DNA of 5,149 nucleotides from JBDKTH01 sp964558295. GTDB taxonomy: Bacteria; Planctomycetota; Planctomycetia; Pirellulales; Thermoguttaceae. The notes below the pieces were generated by a model that ran no database searches, had not been told where the DNA came from, and saw nothing but the letters and a program-made list of their open reading frames with translations. This document shows, in pieces, positions 1-5,149 of the stretch (its first letter is position 1; each line of letters begins with the position of its first letter). Both the position numbers and the translations under genes were made by a program. The DNA is taken from positions 1 through 5,149 of the forward strand of contig CAZLDQ010000319.1 of NCBI GenBank assembly GCA_964558295.1, given 5' to 3'.

Positions 1-1324
1 GGTGAAGCCACCGATTCCAGGTGTAGATGTGCCGGGTGTGTTCTCGCTTCGCAATATGACCGACATGGACCAGATCATCGCCTGGATCAAGCGACGTTCG
101 CCGCAACGGGCGGTGGTCGTCGGCGGCGGCTTCATCGGTTTAGAGATGGTCGAGAATCTTCATCACCGCAAGATGGATGTGATTGTCCTGGAGCGTCTCG
201 ATCAGATTATGGTCCAAATGGACCCGGAAATGGTCGCCCCCGTGCATGGACTGTTGCGTTCTAAAGGAATCGACTTGCGGCTGGCCGAGAGCGTGACCTC
301 CTTTAGAACGGGACCGAAAGATACGATCACCGTGCAGACTTCGCGGGGAGAGCCCTTTGCTGCCGATTTGGTGATCCTGGCCGTCGGCGTCCGGCCGGAT
401 GTTCGGCTTGCTCGGGATGCGGGGCTGGAACTCGGCTCGCTCGGCGGGATTCGCGTCGACGAACAGATGCGCACCTCGGATCCGTCGATCTTTGCGGTGG
501 GCGACGCTGTCGAGGTTCGCGATTGGGTCACCGGCCGCTGGGCGTTGATTCCGTTGGCCGGCCCGGCTAACCGCCAGGGCCGAATCGCCGCCGATGCGAT
601 CTGCGGCCGTTCCAGCCAGTTTCGCGGAACGCAAGGCACGGCGATCGTCAGCCTTTTCGGCCTGACACTAGCCGTCACCGGGGCAAGCGAACGGTCGCTC
701 CGCGCGGCACAAATCGACTATCGGAAGACCTACACCCATTCGGCTAGTCACGCCAGCTACTATCCTGGTGCAGAGACGATGACCTTGAAGCTGCTTTACG
801 CCCCCGAAAGTGGGCAACTGCTCGGGGCGCAAGCTGTGGGCCGGTTGGGGGTTGACAAGCGAATCGACGTTCTGGCCATGGCCCTCCAGAAGCGGGCGAC
901 GGTCTTTGACCTCGAAGAGGCCGAACTAGCCTACGCCCCGCCCTTCGGCAGTGCCAAGGACCCAGTGAATATCGCCGGTTTCGTGGCTGCTAACCATCTG
1001 CGCGGCGATGTCGATGTGGTCCACTGGGAAGAATGGTATGAGCGGCAGGGAAGCGAGGAACCGCCGTTTGTGATCGACGTACGTCCCCCCGCGATGACCG
1101 CCATGGGAACGGTCCCCGGCGCGGTGAACATCCCCTTGGGCCAATTGCGTGCGAGGCTCGACGAACTCCCTCGCGACCGCGAGATCTGGGTTCACTGCGC
1201 CATTGGCCAGACCGGCTACTACGCGGTGAGAGTCCTCAAGCAACATGGCTTCGCTGCCCGCAACCTTTCTGGCGGCATCACCTCCTATGGCTTAATCTCT
1301 CCTAAACGCAAGGGCGAGTCGTAG
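1..1324 (+). CDS. CoA-disulfide reductase-like FAD/NAD(P)-dependent oxidoreductase with C-terminal rhodanese domain (5' partial)
   Basis: The reading frame is open at the left edge, and the GTG at base 2 is not a real start. Residues are counted from that codon. The 440 visible residues start inside the first FAD domain. An NAD(P)H-binding Rossmann motif GGGFIGLE lies at 41-48; Glu64 at the end of the second strand suggests NADH preference. The second FAD motif, IFAVGD, is at 163-168. The dimerisation domain holds SHASYYPG (249-256) and YAPPFGSAKDPVN (311-323), typical of CoA-disulfide reductases, whose tyrosines approach the partner's active cysteine. A rhodanese domain follows at about 338-435, with VIDVR (357-361) and catalytic-loop Cys399. 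Family members reduce CoA disulfides, persulfides or polysulfides in the cytoplasm. About 115-120 residues, including the first FAD motif and redox cysteine, are outside the window, so the exact substrate cannot be judged. The rhodanese loop is atypical (CAIGQT). Confidence 0.9.
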   Translation, partial: VKPPIPGVDVPGVFSLRNMTDMDQIIAWIKRRSPQRAVVVGGGFIGLEMVENLHHRKMDVIVLERLDQIMVQMDPEMVAPVHGLLRSKGIDLRLAESVTSFRTGPKDTITVQTSRGEPFAADLVILAVGVRPDVRLARDAGLELGSLGGIRVDEQMRTSDPSIFAVGDAVEVRDWVTGRWALIPLAGPANRQGRIAADAICGRSSQFRGTQGTAIVSLFGLTLAVTGASERSLRAAQIDYRKTYTHSASHASYYPGAETMTLKLLYAPESGQLLGAQAVGRLGVDKRIDVLAMALQKRATVFDLEEAELAYAPPFGSAKDPVNIAGFVAANHLRGDVDVVHWEEWYERQGSEEPPFVIDVRPPAMTAMGTVPGAVNIPLGQLRARLDELPRDREIWVHCAIGQTGYYAVRVLKQHGFAARNLSGGITSYGLISPKRKGES

Positions 1325-1340
1325 GGCCGGCGACGCCAGT

Positions 1341-1742
1341 CTACTTCTTTTCGTCGCCTTGGGGCGTTTGGCCGGCCGAGGCTTTGGCCGCGGTTTCCTT
1401 GGCGTACTGTTGATCTTCCTTGCAGAGGCGGCCGATCGGGATGGCCGTGATTTCACCAGTAGGCCGGAGGATATCGACATAGCCGTCTTGGAGCGAAATC
1501 ATCTCCCCTTCGATCTGCGAAGTCCCGTCGGGCGTGCTCCACGTCCGCTTTTCCCCGATCGTTTTCACCTTGGGAACCGCCGCCAAGGCCTCTCGTTCCT
1601 CTTCCTCCGCCTCTTTCTGGATCTGCGCTTTGGACTTCGGCGGCTCATAGGCCGAATCGGGAAGAACTCGCCTTTCGCCGCAACCTTCCAGCAGCAACAG
1701 CCCGAACGAGATGACAAGCATCGGGATGAGACGAACTTGCAT
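1341..1742 (-). CDS. small lipoprotein with SHD1-like (SLA1 homology domain 1) domain
   Basis: This is a 133-residue protein of unknown role. Residues 1-20 form a signal peptide (MQVRLIP, then a hydrophobic core) ending in LLEG-C21, a lipobox-like site that predicts lipid attachment at Cys21. Glu at -2 is unusual for a lipobox. Residues 38-53 are highly charged (KAQIQKEAEEEEREA) and probably helical. Residues 66-115 resemble the SHD1 fold common in planctomycete exported proteins: RTW, then a short beta-rich segment with DGYVDILRPTGEITAIPIGRL, then DQQYAKE. The tail is polar. In eukaryotes SHD1 binds NPF-type peptides; its bacterial role is unclear. The ATG at 1742 is supported by an AGGAG seven bases upstream. 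The gene is convergent with the oxidoreductase and divergent from the pilin gene. The SHD1 call rests on pattern recognition only. Confidence 0.8.
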   Translation of the reverse strand: MQVRLIPMLVISFGLLLLEGCGERRVLPDSAYEPPKSKAQIQKEAEEEEREALAAVPKVKTIGEKRTWSTPDGTSQIEGEMISLQDGYVDILRPTGEITAIPIGRLCKEDQQYAKETAAKASAGQTPQGDEKK

Positions 1743-1749
1743 GACGTGA

Positions 1750-1754
1750 CTCCT
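1750..1754 (-). promoter_or_regulatory. ribosome binding site of the lipoprotein gene
   Basis: The minus strand reads AGGAG here, seven bases before the ATG at 1742. This fixes the start just ahead of the signal peptide. Confidence 0.7.
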
Positions 1755-1835
1755 GGCAACGTGAACGGGGGGACATGGCGATTAGGTTCGGTTTTCCCAT
1801 CAGGGGAGGCGAAAGTCAAGAGGTATGGCCTTTTG

Positions 1836-1864
1836 TTGCCAACGCTGTAACGCCGTGATACGAT
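1836..1864 (+). promoter_or_regulatory. probable sigma70-type promoter for the pilin-like gene
   Basis: TTGCCA (1836-1841, five of six matches to the -35 consensus) is separated by exactly 17 bases from TACGAT (1859-1864, four of six matches to -10, including the conserved first TA and last T). Transcription would start near 1871, leaving a leader of about 54 bases before the ATG at 1925. No comparable pair was found for the divergent lipoprotein gene: a minus-strand TTGACT at 1814-1819 has only a poor -10 candidate at the right distance. Confidence 0.5.
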
Positions 1865-1910
1865 ACATGCCAGGGCAACTTGTCTGGCTTTTCTTCTGGT
1901 CGCCAAAGAC

Positions 1911-1915
1911 GGAGG
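1911..1915 (+). promoter_or_regulatory. ribosome binding site deciding the pilin-like start
   Basis: GGAGG lies nine bases before the ATG at 1925 and 15 bases before the in-frame ATG at 1931. It therefore favours 1925. It also argues against the further upstream in-frame TTG at 1880, which would add 15 residues ahead of the prepilin leader. Confidence 0.65.
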
Positions 1916-1924
1916 GGGTGGAAA

Positions 1925-2419
1925 ATGGGGATGGCAGCGCGGCGCGCGTTTACGTTGGTCGAACTGTTGGTGGTCATCGCGATCATCGGAATCCTAATCG
2001 CCCTCTTGTTGCCCGCAGTGCAAGCAGCCAGGGAGGCGGCCCGACGATCCCAGTGCACCAACAATCTCAAACAGATCGGCTTAGCGATCCATGACTATAT
2101 GGACGTCTGTCGGACGCATTTTCCACCCGGCAGTCCAGGGAGAACCCGGCATGGCTTCTTTTCGCTCATTCTTCCGTTCCTGGAACAAACCTCCGTCTAC
2201 AAGGACCTGACCCTCAGCGGTAGTGCCCATTCGGAGACTCATCGCTACACCGAAATCCCCGGCTACGTATGTCCGAGTTATCCCGGGGATCGGATTGTGC
2301 GCAATCACTCGAACACGATCGGGGATGGAAGTGTTCGGTTCTTGAGTGAAAATATGATGCTCGATGTGTATCAGGCCCTGGGCACGTGTGATGGGGGCGA
2401 GTCGGTCCAAGTGCCCTAA
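1925..2419 (+). CDS. short DUF1559-family pilin-like (prepilin-type N-terminal) protein
   Basis: This is a 164-residue exported or membrane-anchored protein of the planctomycete DUF1559 family, whose function is unknown. A short basic leader (MGMAARRA) is followed by FTLVE at 9-13, the type IV prepilin methylation/cleavage motif. Cleavage would fall after Ala8 instead of the usual Gly, and the +5 Glu is kept. A hydrophobic helix runs from about 11 to 30. The conserved AVQAAREAARRSQCTNNLKQIGLAIHDY block (31-58) and FPPG (66-69) follow. LPFLEQ at 83-88 and YVCPSYP at 114-120 are also family-like. The C-terminal signature DGSVRFLSEN begins at 134. Family members are usually about 300 residues, so the middle appears to be missing: YVCPSYP leads almost directly into the closing motif, and His128 to DG is five residues, not the usual nine. 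The frame is intact, so it may be a natural compact form or an internal-deletion derivative. Confidence 0.85.
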   Translation: MGMAARRAFTLVELLVVIAIIGILIALLLPAVQAAREAARRSQCTNNLKQIGLAIHDYMDVCRTHFPPGSPGRTRHGFFSLILPFLEQTSVYKDLTLSGSAHSETHRYTEIPGYVCPSYPGDRIVRNHSNTIGDGSVRFLSENMMLDVYQALGTCDGGESVQVP

Positions 2420-2502
2420 TTCCGGACGGCCCCCAAGTTGGTCATGAAACGACGATTTTCTTTCCGCAATTCCTCCCCAAATCACGGGAGACGATGACCC
2501 GT

Positions 2503-2548
2503 TGACCTGCCTTTCTGACGGCTGAGTGCGAGAACGAAGCTCAGGTCA
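2503..2548. repeat. imperfect inverted repeat downstream of the pilin-like gene
   Basis: TGACCTG (2503-2509) and CAGGTCA (2542-2548) are perfect 7-base arms about 32 bases apart. The stem could extend inward with CTT/AAG and TCT/AGA pairs separated by small internal loops. The sequence after it (GTTTCATT) is only weakly T-rich, so it is at best a poor intrinsic terminator. A chance occurrence is quite possible. Confidence 0.25.
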
Positions 2549-2570
2549 GTTTCATTGCCATGCGTCTCTT

Positions 2571-2593
2571 TAGGGGTTGATGGGCCACCCCTA
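2571..2593. repeat. perfect 7-base inverted repeat upstream of the large TPR gene
   Basis: TAGGGGT (2571-2577) and ACCCCTA (2587-2593) flank a nine-base spacer. No T-run follows on either strand, so it does not look like an intrinsic terminator. It ends next to where the -35 region would fall for the TACAAT box at 2617, so an operator is conceivable. No protein or family is identified. Confidence 0.35.
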
Positions 2594-2616
2594 TTCCTGC
2601 CATGGAGGTTGCCTCG

Positions 2617-2622
2617 TACAAT
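2617..2622 (+). promoter_or_regulatory. possible -10 box for the large TPR gene
   Basis: TACAAT matches five of six bases of the -10 consensus and would place the transcript start near 2628-2630, about 25 bases before the GTG start. The -35 position at 17-base spacing (TTCCTG, 2594-2599) is poor, so the call rests on the -10 element and its position alone. Confidence 0.35.
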
Positions 2623-2643
2623 AGGTTATTCGCTTTTGGCAGA

Positions 2644-2648
2644 AGGAG
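2644..2648 (+). promoter_or_regulatory. ribosome binding site deciding a GTG start
   Basis: AGGAG here directly abuts the ATG at 2649 with no spacer, too close for normal initiation. It lies six bases before the in-frame GTG at 2655, a normal distance. The GTG start also gives the familiar basic opening MAKKKSRR. Confidence 0.65.
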
Positions 2649-2654
2649 ATGTTC

Positions 2655-4952
2655 GTGGCCAAGAAGAAATCCCGCCGCAAAGACCAAACGACGCCGAGCA
2701 AGCGTTCGCCGAAGGACGCTCCAGAGTCAGTCTTTCCCGATCGACGCGTAATTGAAGGGATACTCTATGGGATGTCTCAGGACCGGGAGCCTCGGAAAGC
2801 GAGGACACCCCTGGAGAAGGCCCAGGATCTGGTATATTCTGCCTTTGATCTTGACCCGGATCAACGGGTTGCGATGGCAAGAGAAGCTTTGGAGATCAGC
2901 GCGGATTGTGCGGATGCCTACGTTGTTTTGGCCGAGGCGGCCTCGACGGCTGACGAGGCCTTGGAACTCTACCGGCAGGGAGTGACCGCCGGCGAGCGGG
3001 CCATGGGCAAGAAGGCCTTCAAGGAGTATCGCGGACATTTTTGGGGCTTTTTGGAGACGCGTCCTTACATGCGAGCCCGACTGGGGTTGGCGCAGACGCT
3101 ATGGGATACCGGTCGGCGCGAGGAAGCGGTCGAACAGTATCAGGACCTGTTGCGGTTGAACCCCAATGACAACCAAGGGGTTCGCTATCTGCTTGCGGAA
3201 GCCCTGATGGACTTGAACCGGCACCAAGAGCTGGCGCGTCTGTTGGAAGAGTACAAGGACGATGCTACGGCGGTCTGGGGCTACACCCGCGCGCTTCTGG
3301 CGTTTCGTCAGGAAGGAGACACTTCCCACTCACGGCGTCTGTTGACCGAAGCCCATGTGGCCAATCCGTATGTGCCGGATTATCTGACGGGGCGCAAGCC
3401 GGCTCCGATGGAGTTGCCTCCCTATATTGGCTTGGGCGACGAGAACGAAGCTATCTCCTATGTCGCGGAGGCACGCAGCAATTGGCGTTCCACCCCGGGG
3501 GCCTTGGCCTGGATTCGCAAAGTGCTCAGACTGCCCTTGGGCCAGGAAAGAGAAATCCGGCGGACCTCCTGGCGTCAGGTCAAAACCCGTTTGTTGCAAT
3601 TGCCTCAGGCTGACGAAGAGGTCTGGCAGGTTGACGCTCGCCAGTCCGCGATGGCTTACGAGGCGGAAGGAGGCTCGTTCCGGCCCTGGATCCTACTGGT
3701 GACCAATCCCACGGACGATACCGTTTTGGAGTTTGAGGTTGGCGATTCGCGTCCTTCGGCCAGTGATGTCTGGGAGTATCTGATTGACGCCATGGTCAAT
3801 CCACGCGAGGATGAACCACATCGTCCGGCCCGGATCGAGGTCCGTCTGAAGGCTTTCCAAAAAGCCTGGAGCGCGAGACTCCGGCAGGTCGAGATCGCCT
3901 GCCAGTTGTGTGACGAACTGGAGCATGTCGAGCAGATTCTCGAGCGTATGCCCGAGCATCCGGGCAGGGAATCGGCGGCCGTGTCGGTCGAACTGGCAGA
4001 TTTGGTCGCCGTGTCGCAAGAGCCGGGGGAAACGTGGCAGGCCGATGTCCGGCGTCTGCCCACTTGGCTTGATGAGGATGGCGTGCCGACTCGGCCCTGG
4101 ACAATCTTGGTCATCGATCGCGATCATGACCTGATTTTGGCGAATGAGATGATCTCCGAGACGCCGACGGCTGAGGGGCTGTGGCAAGGGATCGTGCGAG
4201 CCATCCAGCAGCCGGTAGTTGGGGAAGCCCATCGTCCCAGCCAGATCGAAGTCCGGGCGGCGTGGGCCGAGGGGCTACGCCCCCGATTGGAGGCGATCGG
4301 CATCGAGTGTGTCGTTTCTGAGGAGTTGGGACTCCTGGACCACGTGTTGGAGGAACTCAACCAGCACATGGCTGGCGGCCCGCTGCTTTCCGGATTGCTT
4401 GACGTCCCAGGAATGGCCGTCGACCAAGTTCAGAGTTTTTTTGATGCTGCCGCGGCCTTCTATCGACGGGCTCCGTGGCGCAGTGTTGCGTGGGATGCGG
4501 TCATCCAGATCAAATGTGACAAATTCCAAAGCGGCCCTTGGTATGCACTGGTAATGGGGCAGTCGGGGATGGTGCTAGGAATCGCGATGTACGAAGAGTT
4601 GGACGTGCTCTACGCGACCCTTGACAATGCCGGCGATGAGGAGGTCCTGCGCCGTACCTCGGCGATTTCCATGCTCTTTGGCGAGGCATTCGAGATGCCC
4701 TTTGCCGATCTCGATGCGATCGAAGCCCATGCATGGCCGGTCGCTGCGCCCGAGGCTTACCCACACGCTTATCGGATCAACCCCGGTTTGGCGATACGCC
4801 CGCTGTTGCCCTGGGAACTGGAACTGCTCGAAGGCGTGTTGCGGGCGATTCCCGTATTTGTTGCCGAGGTGAGCGAACGGACGATTGCAGTCCACACCGG
4901 AACCGGCTCGCTTCAGTTGCAACTCTCCTGGCTTAAGCGGCAGGAGGACTGA
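2655..4952 (+). CDS. TPR/ST7-like protein with duplicated DUF6930-like domains and a DUF7309-like C-terminus, function unknown
   Basis: This is a 765-residue protein from the GTG start; the ATG at 2649 would add two residues but leaves no spacer after AGGAG. There is no signal peptide or membrane helix, so it is probably cytoplasmic. A lysine/arginine-rich start (2-20) is followed by helical TPR-type repeats from about 52 to 245. The block with GHFWGFLETRPYMRARLGLA, then LNPNDNQGVRYLLAEAL, then NPYVPDYLTGRK and GLGDENEAISY matches my memory of bacterial relatives of the metazoan ST7 family. Next come two diverged copies of one domain, about 320-432 and 457-572. Both carry W-Q-x-D-x-R near the start, RPW-x-x-LV in the middle and HRP-x-x-IEVR later. 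I believe these are DUF6930-type, and the last part (589 to the end, with FFDAAAAFYRRAPWRSV and GPWYALVMGQSGMVLGIAMY) DUF7309-type. No catalytic motif is evident, so a scaffold or binding role is inferred. Domain names are from memory. Confidence 0.85.
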   Translation: MAKKKSRRKDQTTPSKRSPKDAPESVFPDRRVIEGILYGMSQDREPRKARTPLEKAQDLVYSAFDLDPDQRVAMAREALEISADCADAYVVLAEAASTADEALELYRQGVTAGERAMGKKAFKEYRGHFWGFLETRPYMRARLGLAQTLWDTGRREEAVEQYQDLLRLNPNDNQGVRYLLAEALMDLNRHQELARLLEEYKDDATAVWGYTRALLAFRQEGDTSHSRRLLTEAHVANPYVPDYLTGRKPAPMELPPYIGLGDENEAISYVAEARSNWRSTPGALAWIRKVLRLPLGQEREIRRTSWRQVKTRLLQLPQADEEVWQVDARQSAMAYEAEGGSFRPWILLVTNPTDDTVLEFEVGDSRPSASDVWEYLIDAMVNPREDEPHRPARIEVRLKAFQKAWSARLRQVEIACQLCDELEHVEQILERMPEHPGRESAAVSVELADLVAVSQEPGETWQADVRRLPTWLDEDGVPTRPWTILVIDRDHDLILANEMISETPTAEGLWQGIVRAIQQPVVGEAHRPSQIEVRAAWAEGLRPRLEAIGIECVVSEELGLLDHVLEELNQHMAGGPLLSGLLDVPGMAVDQVQSFFDAAAAFYRRAPWRSVAWDAVIQIKCDKFQSGPWYALVMGQSGMVLGIAMYEELDVLYATLDNAGDEEVLRRTSAISMLFGEAFEMPFADLDAIEAHAWPVAAPEAYPHAYRINPGLAIRPLLPWELELLEGVLRAIPVFVAEVSERTIAVHTGTGSLQLQLSWLKRQED
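3612..4370 (+). other. internal domain duplication within the large TPR gene
   Basis: Bases 3612-3950 and 4023-4370 encode two copies of the same domain of about 115 residues, joined by a linker of about 24 residues. Shared landmarks in order are: E-x-WQ-x-D-x-R; RPW then LLV or ILV; a hydrophobic strand; a helix with W (VWEYLIDAM / LWQGIVRAI); P then E-x-HRP; IEVR; and a helix with L-x-x (R)L. They end in VEQILERM or LDHVLEEL. The nucleotide sequences have diverged well beyond recent duplication, so the event is old and probably typical of the family. Confidence 0.75.
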
Positions 4953-5149
4953 ATCGCTGCCGACGTCTCGCTCATCCCGATACGGATTTGCGCAAGTCTT
5001 CCCCATCATCGTCCAGGGGCCGGACGGCCATGCTTTGGCAGCCAGCTGGAAAGACCTGCTACGCCTCAACGGATCTGGGGGGTTGCATGAGGTGGGCGAT
5101 CAATCATAATGGGGCCAATACTTCCGGTCTCATTTCGTGATTCCCGAGG
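4953..5149. other. intergenic tail with no supportable gene
   Basis: No start codon with a ribosome binding site, no tRNA-like fold and no T-tailed hairpin was seen on either strand. A short GC-rich inverted repeat (GGCC-GGAC-GGCC, near 5020) lacks a T-run. One plus-strand frame stays open to 5109 and reads protein-like (VFPIIVQGPDGHALAASW), but it has no plausible start of its own. Confidence 0.5.

Noticed and set aside
140..678. Minus-strand open frames of 164 and 158 residues within the oxidoreductase
   Set aside because: They are shadows of a strongly recognisable flavoprotein on the plus strand and have no coherent motif.
1325..1340. Possible bidirectional terminator between the convergent genes
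   Set aside because: The 16 bases contain no stem of useful length and no T-run on either strand.
1359..1850. Plus-strand open frame of 163 residues opposite the lipoprotein gene
   Set aside because: The product is arginine/phenylalanine-rich without domains. The minus strand gives a signal peptide, an SHD1-like domain and a ribosome site.
1880..1924. Upstream TTG start for the pilin-like gene
   Set aside because: It would add 15 residues before the short basic prepilin leader and lacks a suitably placed ribosome site, whereas GGAGG at 1911 serves the ATG at 1925.
3693..4232. Minus-strand open frame of 179 residues inside the large gene
   Set aside because: It is antisense to the duplicated domain region, and its product shows no family motif or hydrophobic pattern of a real protein.
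5015..5035. GC-rich hairpin after the large gene as an intrinsic terminator
   Set aside because: The stem is only about four pairs and no T-tract follows.
4575..5069. Minus-strand open frame of 164 residues at the end of the window
   Set aside because: It lies mostly antisense to the convincing large gene, has low-complexity, unrecognisable sequence and no good ribosome site. It is explained by the codon bias of the opposite strand.

Overview
The window looks like chromosomal DNA of a planctomycete (Planctomycetota, plausibly Pirellulales-like; the order is a guess). The best evidence is the short pilin-like gene in the middle. Its N-terminus (FTLVELLVVIAIIGILIALL, followed by an AAREAARR-type motif) and its closing DGSVRF segment are hallmarks of the DUF1559 family, which is greatly expanded in this phylum. 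The small lipoprotein beside it carries an SHD1-like domain, also characteristic of planctomycetes. Coding density is moderate, GC content is fairly high, and the genes do not form one obvious operon.

Layout: (1) Bases 1-1324, + strand: the C-terminal three quarters of a CoA-disulfide-reductase-like flavoprotein fused to a rhodanese domain; its start lies upstream of the window. (2) Bases 1341-1742, - strand: a small lipoprotein with an SHD1-like domain, convergent with gene 1 and only 16 bases from it. (3) A 182-base divergent intergenic region with a good sigma70-type promoter facing right. (4) Bases 1925-2419, + strand: an unusually short DUF1559 pilin-like protein. (5) A 235-base gap with two inverted repeats and a -10-like box. 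(6) Bases 2655-4952, + strand: a 765-residue protein with an N-terminal TPR/ST7-like region, two diverged copies of a domain of about 115 residues, and a distinct C-terminal domain. (7) A 197-base tail with no supportable gene.

The genes do not point to one shared pathway. Gene 1 belongs to thiol/sulfane-sulfur redox metabolism. Genes 2 and 4 are envelope or exported proteins. The large last gene is a cytoplasmic-looking protein of unknown function. No mobile element, CRISPR array, tRNA or rRNA was seen. The points most worth a second look are the architecture and internal duplication of the large gene, the compact pilin with a shortened H-x-DG motif, and the altered rhodanese active-site loop. 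I see no convincing evidence for a wholly new system.
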